Shown: piece by piece, positions 39,308 to 47,871 of the stretch | How the letters are laid out: each line of letters begins with the position of its first letter | Numbering within the stretch: the first letter of the stretch is position 1 | Assembly (NCBI RefSeq): GCF_006442975.2 | Contig: NZ_CP083954.1 | Span: 1,481,001 to 1,545,000, forward strand | DNA from: Mesorhizobium sp. B2-1-1 | GTDB lineage: Bacteria; Pseudomonadota; Alphaproteobacteria; Rhizobiales; Rhizobiaceae | Direction of reading: 5' to 3' | Length of the DNA: 64,000 nt | Program-made: the position numbers and the translations under genes | Notes under the pieces: model-generated | Seen by the model: the letters and a program-made list of their open reading frames with translations, nothing else | Database searches by the model: none | What the model was told of the DNA's origin: nothing

Positions 39308-40084
39308 TTGGTTTCCAAACATCCGGCCAGCATGCTGGCGACAGTGCGCCGCTATGAGGCGGCCGGGTTCCGCGCCTGGCCCGCGGCGGCAGTCCATTAT
39401 GACGGCACCTGGGTGGTGCGGCTGACGGCCGGGCATCCGGCCAAGCGGCTGAATTCTGTCAATCCGCTCGACCCCGGCGACACCCAGCACATTGCCGACC
39501 GCATCGGTCGCGCCAGCCGTCGTTTCGATGCCTATGGCAGGCCGCTGACCTTCCGCATGTCGCCGCTATCGGGTCCGGATCTCGCCAGCCATCTCGACCG
39601 CGAGGGTTGGAGCCGGTTCGACGAATCGCTGGTGATGCGGCTGCCGCTGGCCGATGCCCAGCTCGATGCCGCCATGGACCAGATCCCGTTGAAGGACATC
39701 AGCCGCTTCATCGGCGCATCGCTCAAGGTCAGCGGCTCGGACGCGTCGCTGCGGCCAGGCCTGTCGGAGATCATCGGCGCCATCCAGCCCGAGGCCGGGC
39801 TGTTCGCGCTCGAGGCTGGAGCGGAACCACTGGCCACGCTGATCTGCGTCCATGACGGCGATCTCGCCGGCCTGTTCGAGGTCGCCACCGACAAGTCGGC
39901 ACGCAACAAGGGCCACGGCCGCAACCTGATCCTGTCGGCGCTGAAATGGGCGCGGCTGCGCGGCGCGCGGGAAGCCTGGCTGCAGGTCGAGGCCGGCAAT
40001 GTGCCGGCGCTGGCGCTCTATCATTCGCTCGGCTTCGACGAGGTCTATCGCTACCACTACCGCCGGCCGCCTGTTCATGGGTGA
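39308..40084 (+). CDS. GNAT-family N-acetyltransferase
   Basis: 258 aa with a C-terminal GNAT fold: DLAGLFEVATDKSARNKGHGRNLILSALKWARLRGAREAWLQVEAGNVPALALYHSLGFDEVYRYHYR contains the acetyl-CoA loop (RNKGHGRNL). The N-terminal half is family-specific. Substrate unknown. I chose TTG 39308, 6 nt after the argJ stop, because GGAG (39295-39298) is correctly spaced; ATG 39332 is an alternative. Likely co-transcribed with argJ and mutT. Confidence 0.85.
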   Translation: MVSKHPASMLATVRRYEAAGFRAWPAAAVHYDGTWVVRLTAGHPAKRLNSVNPLDPGDTQHIADRIGRASRRFDAYGRPLTFRMSPLSGPDLASHLDREGWSRFDESLVMRLPLADAQLDAAMDQIPLKDISRFIGASLKVSGSDASLRPGLSEIIGAIQPEAGLFALEAGAEPLATLICVHDGDLAGLFEVATDKSARNKGHGRNLILSALKWARLRGAREAWLQVEAGNVPALALYHSLGFDEVYRYHYRRPPVHG

Positions 40085-40092
40085 AATCGGGC

Positions 40093-40515
40093 ATGAATGA
40101 TGTGACGATCGCCGGCAAGCGCCTGCTCCTGGTCGCCGCCTGCGCCCTGGTCGACGCCGACGGGCGCGTGCTCCTGGCGCAGCGGCCCGAGGGCAAGCAG
40201 CTTGCCGGGCTCTGGGAGTTTCCCGGCGGCAAGGTCGAGCCCGGCGAGACGCCGGAGCAATGCCTTATCCGCGAACTCTATGAGGAGATCGGGATCGAGA
40301 CCGACATCCCGTGCCTGGCACCGCTCACCTTCGCCAGCCATAGCTACGACGATTTCCATCTTTTGATGCCGCTTTTCATCTGCCGCCGCTTTCGCGGCAT
40401 CGCCCAGCCGAAGGAGGGGCAGGCGCTGAAATGGGTGCGGCCCAGGCAGATGCGCGACTACCCGATGCCGCCGGCCGACGCTCCGCTGATCCCGTTCCTG
40501 ATCGACCTCCTGTAG
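40093..40515 (+). CDS. mutT: 8-oxo-dGTP diphosphatase MutT (Nudix hydrolase)
   Basis: 140 aa. Hydrolyses 8-oxo-dGTP to prevent A-to-C transversions. The Nudix box GGKVEPGETPEQCLIRELYEEIG (about 45-67, in the order G-x5-E-x7-RE-x2-EE-x-G) is intact; LAQRPEGKQLAGLWEFPGG is typical of MutT. It starts 8 nt after the GNAT gene and closes the argJ-GNAT-mutT operon. Confidence 0.93.
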   Translation: MNDVTIAGKRLLLVAACALVDADGRVLLAQRPEGKQLAGLWEFPGGKVEPGETPEQCLIRELYEEIGIETDIPCLAPLTFASHSYDDFHLLMPLFICRRFRGIAQPKEGQALKWVRPRQMRDYPMPPADAPLIPFLIDLL

Positions 40516-40660
40516 GCGAACAGAACCGCTAGCGGCCTGTGGCTGAGCGGAGCTGCGGGGCGCATAAGCCAGCATTAATGGAAGATTTATCTCATCATGA
40601 AAAATTGATGCAAGGCTGCCTCGTCGCGGCCGTGCCGGCGATTTTCTGGGGAGCGACAGC

Positions 40661-40975
40661 ATGAGCCTAGACAGGGATTGGGATTCGATCCGGCCCGACC
40701 GCAGTTTTCGCGCCGCGGATGCGGGCATGGGCGTGCTGCGCGTCACGCTGCTGTTCGGGTCGGCCGCGGTGGCGCTGGCCCTGATCGCAACGCCCTTCCT
40801 CGAGAGCCAGACGCGCTCGCAATCGGCTCGGAATTTTGCCAGCGGTCTCGACATGACTGCCACTGGTTCGATCACTCGTCGCGATACCTATACGGTGCGC
40901 CGCAGCGTGCTTCAGCCGCAGCCCGATTCGGTCTGCATCATCCGATCCGACGGCCGGACCAGCGGCGACTGCTGA
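40661..40975 (+). CDS. Hypothetical single-pass membrane protein
   Basis: 104 aa, one transmembrane helix (VLRVTLLFGSAAVALALIATPFL, residues about 25-47), with a short cytoplasmic N-terminus and a polar C-terminus ending RSDGRTSGDC. GGGGAG precedes ATG 40661. It lies 109 nt upstream of the Flp pilin gene and may be related to it; no domain recognised. Confidence 0.7.
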   Translation: MSLDRDWDSIRPDRSFRAADAGMGVLRVTLLFGSAAVALALIATPFLESQTRSQSARNFASGLDMTATGSITRRDTYTVRRSVLQPQPDSVCIIRSDGRTSGDC

Positions 40976-41084
40976 TCGGGTCCAAGACATTTTCAGAGGC
41001 GGCGGTTTCATCGCCTATTAAGCCTGTGCCGTTAACCTTTCTTAACAGGTCGGCGGTATGGTTCCGGCAAGAGGGATCGACGTG

Positions 41085-41264
41085 ATGAAAACAGTGCTGC
41101 TGCGTTTCCTGAACGATGAAAAGGGCGCCACGGCCGTCGAATACGGCTTGATCGTCGCCGTACTGTCGCTGACGATCGTCGGCGGCATCAGCCAGGTCTT
41201 CAACGCGATCACCTGGCTGTTCAGCGACAATGGCAGCAGGCTTGCCAACGCTTTCGCACCCTGA
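41085..41264 (+). CDS. Flp/Fap-type pilin
   Basis: 59 aa type IVb pilin precursor. The leader is MKTVLLRFLNDEKG with cleavage after G14; the mature start ATAVEYGLIVAVLSLTIVGG has the conserved Glu (+5) and Tyr (+6) and a single hydrophobic helix. Such pilins are processed by a CpaA-type peptidase and assembled by a Tad/Cpa system, which is not in this window; the gene is therefore an isolated pilin here. Confidence 0.9.
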   Translation: MKTVLLRFLNDEKGATAVEYGLIVAVLSLTIVGGISQVFNAITWLFSDNGSRLANAFAP

Positions 41265-41291
41265 TCTGGCTGTCCGCGTCCGCGGACACTG

Positions 41292-42152
41292 TCATTGCCC
41301 CTTGGGCTGCTCCAACACAGTCTTCAGCGAGATCTTGGCCGAACCCGGCTTGAGCGGCTTTTGCTGCGATGCATCGGGCGCCCAGCCGGACATCCAGACC
41401 ATCGAAAAGCTTGCGCGGATGCGGCCGTCGGGATCCGAAAACCGCTCGGCGTAGATTTGCGCGGCGCGGGCGAACAGCTGGCGTGTGCCCGGCCGCCGGC
41501 TGCGATCGGCAAGCGCGCTGGTTTCGCCCATGGCGCGCAAATCGGCCATCAGGTTGAAAAGACTGTCATAGCGCACCGTCACCGTCTCGACATCGGCGAC
41601 CGGCAGAGTCAGGCCGGCGCGCTGCAGCAGCGCTCCCGCGTCGCGAACGTCGGTGAACGGAATGACGCGCGGGCTGGCGCCGCCGTGAAGCTCGGTCTCG
41701 GCCGCCAGCAGGCTTTCACGCAACTCGCCGAGCGTGCCGGCGCCGGCGAAGGCACCGAGGAAAAGCCCGTCCGGACGCAGCGCACGGCGGATCTGCACCA
41801 GCATGCCGGGAATGTCGTTCATGGCCTGCAGCGACAGGAGCGACACCGCCAGGTCGAGGCTTTGCGGCTCGAAGGGCACGGTTTCCAGCGGCGCGACCAT
41901 GCCGGCGGAATCGCCCAGGAAAGCCGCATCCGCCTCGACACGGACGATGTTCGCCACCTTGCCGCTCGCGGCGAGGATGTCGGCTGCGGCCGACGTCTGG
42001 CAAAACAGCACCGCTGCCTTGCTAAACCGGCGCTCCACGGCACCCAGCCGGTCGGCAAGATCGTCGGCACTGCGCCGCATCAGGAAATCCGCGCCGCCGA
42101 CCGGATGATCGAGCGCGCGCCGCTTGTGCGCCAGCCACAGTGAGGTGTCCAT
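41292..42152 (-). CDS. SAM-dependent methyltransferase (NDUFAF5/BioC-like)
   Basis: 286 aa class I methyltransferase: after an N-terminal segment (KRRALDHPVGGADFLMRRSADDLADRL) come the SAM-domain blocks VRVEADAAFLG, FEPQSLDLAVSLLSLQAMNDIPGMLVQIRRALRPDGLFLGAFAG. The glycine-rich motif I is degenerate, as in the NDUFAF5 group, which in mitochondria hydroxylates a complex I subunit. ATG 42152 was preferred to 42188. Divergent from comF. Confidence 0.85.
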   Translation of the reverse strand: MDTSLWLAHKRRALDHPVGGADFLMRRSADDLADRLGAVERRFSKAAVLFCQTSAAADILAASGKVANIVRVEADAAFLGDSAGMVAPLETVPFEPQSLDLAVSLLSLQAMNDIPGMLVQIRRALRPDGLFLGAFAGAGTLGELRESLLAAETELHGGASPRVIPFTDVRDAGALLQRAGLTLPVADVETVTVRYDSLFNLMADLRAMGETSALADRSRRPGTRQLFARAAQIYAERFSDPDGRIRASFSMVWMSGWAPDASQQKPLKPGSAKISLKTVLEQPKGQ

Positions 42153-42241
42153 TATCGGCAGCAAACGGGCAGATCCTTGTTTGTCCATTCCCCGATGGAG
42201 TTGATATAGTGGCGCACAGCACCCACCACGTGGCCGATCCC

Positions 42242-43030
42242 ATGCCCAAGATCAAGCCTCTGGACATCAGGAACCTTGCACGGTCGGCGGCGAACTGGCC
42301 GGCGCGCATCCTGTTCCCGCCTGTCTGCGCCGGCTGCCGCAGGCATGTCTCGCAGCCCGGCGTTCTGTGCGGCGCCTGCTGGCCGAAACTGCGCCTCCTG
42401 GAGCGGCCCTGGTGCCCGGTGATGGGCACGCCGTTCACCCACCATATGGGTGAGGGCTTTCTGTCGGCCGAGGCGATCGCCGATCCGCCGCCCTTCGAGC
42501 GGGCGCGGGCGGCCGTCGCCTATTCCGGCGTCGCCCGCCAGATGGTGCAGGGGCTGAAATACCAGGATCGCACCGACCTGGCGCCGTGGATGGCGCGTTG
42601 GATGCTGCGCGCCGGCGCCGACCTCATTGCCGAGGCGGATGTGGTGGTGCCGGTCCCGCTGCACTGGCGTCGCTTCTTCAGGCGGCGGTTCAACCAGTCG
42701 GCGGAATTGGCGAGGGCGGTCTGCGAGCTCAGCGGCCTGTCTTTCGCACCCTCGGCCATGCGGCGTGTCAAGCTCACGCGCCAGCAGGTCGGGCTGGAGC
42801 GCAAGGACCGCGAGGAGAATGTGCGGGCCGCCTTTCGCGTGCCTGCTGAAGCGGAAATCGAGATCGCCGGCCGCCGCGTGCTTTTGATCGACGACGTCTA
42901 CACCACGGGCGCCACGGTTCGCGCCGCCAGCAAGGCGCTGAAAAAAGCAGGGGCCGGCGCCGTCGACGTGCTGACCTTCGCACGCGTGCTGCCGGGGGAC
43001 TTTCGGGCCGACGAGTCCACGACTATATAA
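42242..43030 (+). CDS. comF: ComF-family phosphoribosyltransferase-like protein
   Basis: 262 aa. N-terminal zinc-finger-like double-CxxC segment (CAGCRRH, CGAC, also C at CPVMG) then a type I phosphoribosyltransferase domain with VVVPVPLHWRRFFRRRFNQSAEL and the PRPP loop VLLIDDVYTTGAT. ComF proteins are linked to DNA uptake in competent bacteria; in rhizobia the role is uncertain. ATG 42242 is the likely start. grxC follows 27 nt downstream. Confidence 0.9.
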   Translation: MPKIKPLDIRNLARSAANWPARILFPPVCAGCRRHVSQPGVLCGACWPKLRLLERPWCPVMGTPFTHHMGEGFLSAEAIADPPPFERARAAVAYSGVARQMVQGLKYQDRTDLAPWMARWMLRAGADLIAEADVVVPVPLHWRRFFRRRFNQSAELARAVCELSGLSFAPSAMRRVKLTRQQVGLERKDREENVRAAFRVPAEAEIEIAGRRVLLIDDVYTTGATVRAASKALKKAGAGAVDVLTFARVLPGDFRADESTTI

Positions 43031-43057
43031 GTCGGCAACAAACAGTGGAAATTCGTC

Positions 43058-43327
43058 ATGGTCGACGTCACCATCTATACACGCATGATGTGCGGCTACT
43101 GCACGGCCGCCAAGCGGCTGCTCGAGCGCAAGGGCATCGCCTATACGGAGCATGACGCGTCGTTTTCACCGGAACTGCGCCAGGAGATGATTTCGCGCGC
43201 CCATGGCCGCACAACCTTTCCGCAGATTTTCGTCGGCGACACGCATGTCGGCGGCTGCGACGACCTCCACGAGCTGGAGGCGCAAGGCCGGCTGGACAAG
43301 TTGCTCGCCAATGGCTCGACGAATTGA
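43058..43327 (+). CDS. grxC: Glutaredoxin 3 (GrxC)
   Basis: 89 aa thioredoxin-fold oxidoreductase reducing glutathione-mixed disulfides. The active site is C12-G-Y-C15 (MMCGYCTAAKRLL); the cis-proline TTFPQIFVGDTHVGGCDDL is present. Cytoplasmic. Between comF and the nitrilase-family gene on the same strand. Confidence 0.94.
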   Translation: MVDVTIYTRMMCGYCTAAKRLLERKGIAYTEHDASFSPELRQEMISRAHGRTTFPQIFVGDTHVGGCDDLHELEAQGRLDKLLANGSTN

Positions 43328-43337
43328 GGATATGACG

Positions 43338-44198
43338 ATGGGTGTTTTCAAGGCGGCCGCGATCCAGATGCGTTCGGGCGAGAGGCCAGAGCGCAACGCA
43401 ATCGAGCTCGAGCGGCTGGTGCGCGAGGCAGCCGGCCAGGGGGCCAGCTACATCCAGACACCGGAAATGACCGGAGCGCTGGTGCGTGACAAGAAGGCCG
43501 CGTCTTTCACCTCAGAGGACAAGGACGTCATCGTCGCGACCGCCCGCCGACTGGCCCGCGAACTTGGCGTCCACCTGCATATCGGCTCGACCGCCATCCT
43601 GCGCGCCGACGGCAAGCTCGCCAACCGGGCGCTGCTGTTCGGCCCGGACGGCGCCATGCTCGCGTCCTATGACAAGATCCACATGTTCGACGTCGATCTC
43701 GACAACGGCGAGAGCTGGCGCGAATCCGCGACCTACGAGCCCGGCACCGAGGCGGTCGTCACGGCCCTCGAAGGCGCCAAGCTGGGCTTTGCCGTCTGTT
43801 ACGACCTGCGGTTTCCGCAACTGTTCCGCGCCGAGGCGCTGGCCGGCGCCGACCTGCTTTCCGTGCCCGCCGCCTTCACCCGCCAAACCGGCGAGGCGCA
43901 TTGGCACGTGCTGCTCAGGGCACGCGCCATCGAGAACGGCGCCTATGTCGTGGCTGCTGCGCAAGGCGGCCTTCACGAGGACGGCCGCGAAACCTATGGC
44001 CATTCGCTGATCGTCGATCCATGGGGCCGCGTCATCGCGGAGGCGGCGCACGATGAGCCGGCGGTGATCGTCGCCGAGATCGACTCCGCGCAGTCGCTGG
44101 CGGCTCGCAAGAAGATCCCCAATCTGAAAAATGCGCGGGATTTCGCTGTCAATGCCGGTTCGTCCGAGACATCGCGTCTCAGGGGAGCGGCCTCTTGA
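43338..44198 (+). CDS. Nitrilase/carbon-nitrogen hydrolase family amidase (Nit1-like)
   Basis: 286 aa. Catalytic triad E43 (QTPEMTG), K113 (YDKIHMFDVDL) and C154 (AVCYDLRFPQLF). Closest to the Nit1/Nit2 group, whose members hydrolyse deaminated glutathione or omega-amidates, which fits its neighbour glutaredoxin. ATG 43338 has GAGGA 7 nt upstream; a nearby ATG at 43332 is too close to the site. Its stop overlaps the next start codon by 4 nt. Confidence 0.9.
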   Translation: MGVFKAAAIQMRSGERPERNAIELERLVREAAGQGASYIQTPEMTGALVRDKKAASFTSEDKDVIVATARRLARELGVHLHIGSTAILRADGKLANRALLFGPDGAMLASYDKIHMFDVDLDNGESWRESATYEPGTEAVVTALEGAKLGFAVCYDLRFPQLFRAEALAGADLLSVPAAFTRQTGEAHWHVLLRARAIENGAYVVAAAQGGLHEDGRETYGHSLIVDPWGRVIAEAAHDEPAVIVAEIDSAQSLAARKKIPNLKNARDFAVNAGSSETSRLRGAAS

Positions 44199-44620
44199 TC
44201 CGCTTCTCCCTGATCTGCGAAAACGAGCACGAGTTCGAGGGCTGGTTCCGCAGCAATGACGATTTCGACACGCAGAAGAAGCGTGGCTTCGTCGATTGCC
44301 CGAGCTGCGGCTCGCACAAGGTGGAGAAAGCCCTGATGGCGCCGGCCGTGTCGACGGCGCGCAAGCAGGAAACGATAGCGCTCGCCATGGGCGAGGCGCA
44401 GAAGCAGGCGCTGGCGCAACTGAAGGCAATGGCCGAGAAGGTTCGCGAGAATGCCGATTACGTCGGCGACAAATTCGCCGAGGAAGCGCGCAAGATCCAT
44501 TTCGGCGAGACCGACCCGCGCGGCATCTATGGCGAGGCGACGCTGGAGGAGGCCAAGAGCCTGGCCGAGGACGGCGTCGAGTTCATGCCGATCCCGGTGT
44601 TTCCGGAGGATCGGAACTGA
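44195..44620 (+). CDS. DUF1178 family protein
   Basis: 141 aa. Starts IRFSLICENEHEFEGWFRSNDDFDTQKKRGFVDCPSCGS, the defining DUF1178 segment with cysteine pairs likely to bind zinc (C8, CPSC). The C-terminus (EAKSLAEDGVEFMPIPVFPEDRN) is also conserved. Function unknown. TTG start overlapping the upstream nit gene by 4 nt, so coupled. Confidence 0.88.
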   Translation: MIRFSLICENEHEFEGWFRSNDDFDTQKKRGFVDCPSCGSHKVEKALMAPAVSTARKQETIALAMGEAQKQALAQLKAMAEKVRENADYVGDKFAEEARKIHFGETDPRGIYGEATLEEAKSLAEDGVEFMPIPVFPEDRN

Positions 44621-44624
44621 GCGG

Positions 44625-45110
44625 TCAGCTTACGCTGCCGATCAATTTTTCAAGCAGGCGCGAAAGCGTTTCCCGTTCGGCTTGCGTCAGGCCGGAAAGA
44701 ATCTCGTGCTCGTTGGCGACGTGGGCAGCAATGGCCTCGTCGATCAAAGCGAGACCTTTTTCAGTCAACCGCACGACGATGCCGCGCCGGTCATTGGGGT
44801 GCGGACCGCGCACGATCAACCCTGAGGTTTCGAGCCGGTCGAGCCGGTTGGTCATGGCGCCCGAGGTCACCATCGTCGCCTCGTAAAGGGCGGTCGGGGT
44901 CAGCGCGTAGGGCGCGCCCGAGCGGCGCAACGTGGCCAGCACGTCGAATTCGCCGGCCTGCAATCCATAGCGCGCAAACAACGGCGCGAGGCGCTCGCGG
45001 GCAATCAGCGAGGATGCTTCATTCAACCGCCCGATCACGCCCATCGGCGAGACGTCAAGGTCCGGCCTCTCCCTGTTCCATTGTTCGATCGCCTTTGCTG
45101 CCCTGTCCAT
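44625..45110 (-). CDS. MarR-family transcriptional regulator
   Basis: 161 aa winged-helix repressor: GLQAGEFDVLATLRRSG, the recognition helix region LTPTALYEATMVTSGAMTNRLDRLETSGLI and wing RGPHPNDRRGIVVRLTEKG are clear. It faces away from an EamA transporter gene, 98 nt apart, with a palindrome between them, a classic arrangement in which the regulator controls both. Confidence 0.93.
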   Translation of the reverse strand: MDRAAKAIEQWNRERPDLDVSPMGVIGRLNEASSLIARERLAPLFARYGLQAGEFDVLATLRRSGAPYALTPTALYEATMVTSGAMTNRLDRLETSGLIVRGPHPNDRRGIVVRLTEKGLALIDEAIAAHVANEHEILSGLTQAERETLSRLLEKLIGSVS

Positions 45111-45125
45111 CTATTCTGCCATGTA

Positions 45126-45139
45126 TCTTGACGTTAAGA
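45126..45139. promoter_or_regulatory. Candidate MarR operator palindrome
   Basis: TCTTGACGTTAAGA is a 14-bp imperfect palindrome (one mismatch per half) between the divergent MarR and EamA genes, 16 nt in front of the MarR start. The CTTGACGT-type half-site is of the sort bound by MarR dimers. Confidence 0.45.
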
Positions 45140-45208
45140 ATCTTTTCGTTATCTTATCGGAAAATGAAGTGGCGGCCAAGTGCCGGCGACGATGACGAGG
45201 ACCATCAG

Positions 45209-46123
45209 ATGAAATTTCTCTGGGATTCGGCGCTTGGCCTGCTGGTCGTGACGGGCGCCCTGCTTGGCCTGACGCTGCCGTTCGGCAAGCTTGCGACCGC
45301 CGCCGGCGTTCCGGCCATGGTCTGGGCCTTCGTCATCTCGCTCGGTGCCGGCGGCGTGCTGTTGCTGGCTCTCCTGCTGCGTGGCGAGCGCATCAAGCTT
45401 ACGGCGCGCAAGCTGCGCTATTTCTTCGTCACGGCGGCGGTATCCTATGCCTTTCCCAACCTCTTGATGTTTTCGGCCATCCCGCATCTCGGCGCGGGAT
45501 ATACGGGCATCATGTTCACGCTATCGCCGGTGATCACGCTCGTGTTCTCGATCTTGCTTGGCGTTCGGCGCCCCAACCTGCTCGGCGTCATCGGCATTGC
45601 GGTCGGCTTCATCGGTGCGGTCATGGTCGCGCTTACACGCGGCGAAGCTGGCCAACCGGCCGATTATTTCTGGGTAACGATCGGATTGCTGATCCCGGTC
45701 AGCCTTGCCGCGGGCAACATCTACCGCACCGTCGACTGGCCCGAAGGAACCGGCCCGATCGAGCTTGCCGTGGGCAGCCATCTGGCGTCGGCGACCTTGC
45801 TTCTCCTCGGCATCCTGACGCTTTTCGGCTGGCAAGCGTTTGTTCCGCTGGGCGCGGTACCGTCTGTGGTCGTCGCGCAGATGGCGTCGGCTTCGGCAAT
45901 GTTTGCCTTCTTCTTCCGGCTGCAGGCGGTGGGCGGCCCGGTCTATCTCAGCCAGATCGGCTATGTGGCGGCGGCCGTCGGGCTGTTCGCGGGCACGATC
46001 TTCCTCGGCGAACACTATCAGCTGCTGACCTGGGCAGGCGCTGTCATCATCACGGCCGGCGTGTTCATCACCACCAAGGCGCAAAGCCGGCCCAGCGCGA
46101 AGGCGCAGAGTCAGGCGGCGTGA
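45209..46123 (+). CDS. EamA/DMT-superfamily transporter
   Basis: 304 aa, about ten membrane helices in two EamA repeats. Conserved features: PFGKLATAAGVPAMVWAFVISLG at the N-terminus, PHLGAGYTGIMFTLSPVITLVFSILLG in repeat one and VGGPVYLSQIGYVAAAVGLFAGTIFLGEHY in repeat two. ATG 45209 has GAGGA 7 nt upstream. Substrate unknown; probable target of the adjacent MarR regulator. Confidence 0.9.
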   Translation: MKFLWDSALGLLVVTGALLGLTLPFGKLATAAGVPAMVWAFVISLGAGGVLLLALLLRGERIKLTARKLRYFFVTAAVSYAFPNLLMFSAIPHLGAGYTGIMFTLSPVITLVFSILLGVRRPNLLGVIGIAVGFIGAVMVALTRGEAGQPADYFWVTIGLLIPVSLAAGNIYRTVDWPEGTGPIELAVGSHLASATLLLLGILTLFGWQAFVPLGAVPSVVVAQMASASAMFAFFFRLQAVGGPVYLSQIGYVAAAVGLFAGTIFLGEHYQLLTWAGAVIITAGVFITTKAQSRPSAKAQSQAA

Positions 46124-46129
46124 GCCGGT

Positions 46130-46879
46130 TCAGACCGTGCCCTTTTCCGCCAGCACCATATAGTTGACGTCCATGTCTTTCGACCGCTGCCAGCGGTCGG
46201 CGAGCGGGTGGTAGACGACGCCGGTGCGGTCGATGACGGTCAGGCCGGCGCCGCCGAGCGCCTTTTCCAGCTCTTCCGGGCGCACCAGCTTGCCGAACTG
46301 ATGAGTGCCGCGCGGCAGCCAGCGCAGCACATATTCGGCGCCGATGATGGCCAGCCCTAGCGCCTTCAGCGTGCGGTTGATCGTGGCCACGAACATGATG
46401 CCGCCGGGCTTGACCATCTCGCCGCATTTGGCGACGAACAGGTCGATGTCGGCGACATGCTCGACCACTTCCATATTGAGGATAACGTCGAATTTTTCGC
46501 CGGCGTCGGCCAGGTCCTCGGCCGTGGTGGCGCGGTAGTCGATCGGCACGCCGACTTCGGCGGCGTGCAATTTGGCCACTTCGATATTAGTGGCGGAAGC
46601 ATCGGCGCCGACCACTTCGGCGCCAAGCCGCGCCATCGGCTCGCACAGCAGGCCGCCGCCGCAACCGATGTCGAGAAAGCGCAGGCCCTCGAATGGCCGT
46701 GCCGCGCGCGGATCGCGGCCGAAGCGCGTTGCCACCTGGTCGCGTATGTAGGCAAGCCGGATGGGGTTGAACTTGTGCAGCGGCCGGAACTTGCCGTTTG
46801 GGTTCCACCATTCGGCGGCAAGGGCGGAAAAGCGCTCCACTTCTCCGGCATCGATCGTCGATCGTCGGGGCTCTGGCAT
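46130..46879 (-). CDS. ubiG: Ubiquinone biosynthesis O-methyltransferase UbiG
   Basis: 249 aa SAM-dependent O-methyltransferase acting in both O-methylation steps of ubiquinone biosynthesis. [22 protein letters not shown] is the UbiG/COQ3 hallmark; SAM motif [20 protein letters not shown] is near 69-87 and MEVVEHVAD, then TINRTLKA, follow. It converges on the EamA gene and is divergent from a DUF1089-type gene. Confidence 0.96.
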   Translation of the reverse strand: MPEPRRSTIDAGEVERFSALAAEWWNPNGKFRPLHKFNPIRLAYIRDQVATRFGRDPRAARPFEGLRFLDIGCGGGLLCEPMARLGAEVVGADASATNIEVAKLHAAEVGVPIDYRATTAEDLADAGEKFDVILNMEVVEHVADIDLFVAKCGEMVKPGGIMFVATINRTLKALGLAIIGAEYVLRWLPRGTHQFGKLVRPEELEKALGGAGLTVIDRTGVVYHPLADRWQRSKDMDVNYMVLAEKGTV

Positions 46880-47090
46880 CGATTGGTCTCCTCGGACGCT
46901 AGCAAGTCGGGCGTGGGGGAGGGAAAGTCAAGGCTGCATTTTCGCCTGCTGACAGTGCGAGGCCGGCACCGCCGACAAGCGCCCTGTATTGCCGGCGGCG
47001 CTCTGTCAGGACGTGTCAGCTCAGGGCATCTCGGCCGAAACAAAATCGCGGCGGTGTGCGAAAAAGGGAAGATCGTGTTGAAAAAAGGAG

Positions 47091-47663
47091 ATGGCCGTGG
47101 CTCAGACCGCATCGATCCTTTGGCGCAGGCTCGACTTTGAAGGTCACGATTCCTGCATGCTCTCGCAGCGGCCCAGTGGGCACGGCCTGAAGGGGCAGGC
47201 CATCTTCCTGCAAGACGACAGGCCGTGTTGCATCGCCTACGAGGTGGATTGCGATGCCGGCTGGCACACGCGCTCGGCACGGGTCGAGGGCTTTCTCGGC
47301 CCGCAAGAGCTTTCCCTGGGGATCGAACGCCGCGCCGACGGCTCCTGGGCGCTGAATGGCGAGCCGCAGCCGGAGGTGGCCGGCCTGATAGACGTCGATC
47401 TCGGCTTCACGCCGGCTTCGAACCTCCTGGCGATCCGCCGGTTCGCGCTCGCCGTCGGCGAAGCGACGCCCGCGCCGGCCGCCTATCTGGCCTTTCCCGA
47501 GCTCAGAATGATGCGGCTCGAGCAGACCTATCGGCGCCTCGACGCGGCCCGCTACGCCTATGCCGCGCCGGCATTCGGCTATGAGGCGGTTCTGGAGGTC
47601 TCTCCACTCGGCTTCGTGCTCGACTATCCACATTTGTGGAAAAGCATCGTGCGCCTGGGCTGA
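47091..47663 (+). CDS. Putative glycolipid-binding domain protein
   Basis: 190 aa, no signal peptide, all-beta look. Blocks ILWRRLDFEGHDSCMLSQ, ARVEGFLGPQELSLGIERRADGSWALNG, DVDLGFTPASNLLAIRR and the C-terminal YRRLDAARYAYAAPAFGYEAVLEVSPLGFVLDYPHLW are those of the glycolipid-binding family (formerly DUF1089). Ligand unknown. Stands alone between ubiG and lysC. Confidence 0.82.
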   Translation: MAVAQTASILWRRLDFEGHDSCMLSQRPSGHGLKGQAIFLQDDRPCCIAYEVDCDAGWHTRSARVEGFLGPQELSLGIERRADGSWALNGEPQPEVAGLIDVDLGFTPASNLLAIRRFALAVGEATPAPAAYLAFPELRMMRLEQTYRRLDAARYAYAAPAFGYEAVLEVSPLGFVLDYPHLWKSIVRLG

Positions 47664-47871
47664 CGCCCGTCGCCGTGTGAGCCTTGCCGGTTGGGCCCTG
47701 CGCAAAATGAAGTTACCGTTCAGCCCGCGCGGCGCTCTTCTTATGAGCCGTCGCTTGCGAAGCCTGGATGTTTTGGCTAAGGAGGCCGCGCATTCAGCGG
47801 CCGGCGCCAGCCGGGCGCTTTCCTCGGTTTTTCGGCGCAGAGCCGGCTTCAGTCAAAGGCATTTCGCTTCC

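Noticed and set aside
43091..43102. Unusual CGYC active site in glutaredoxin as a functional oddity
   Set aside because: The CPYC/CGYC variation is common among alphaproteobacterial glutaredoxins, so it is not remarkable.
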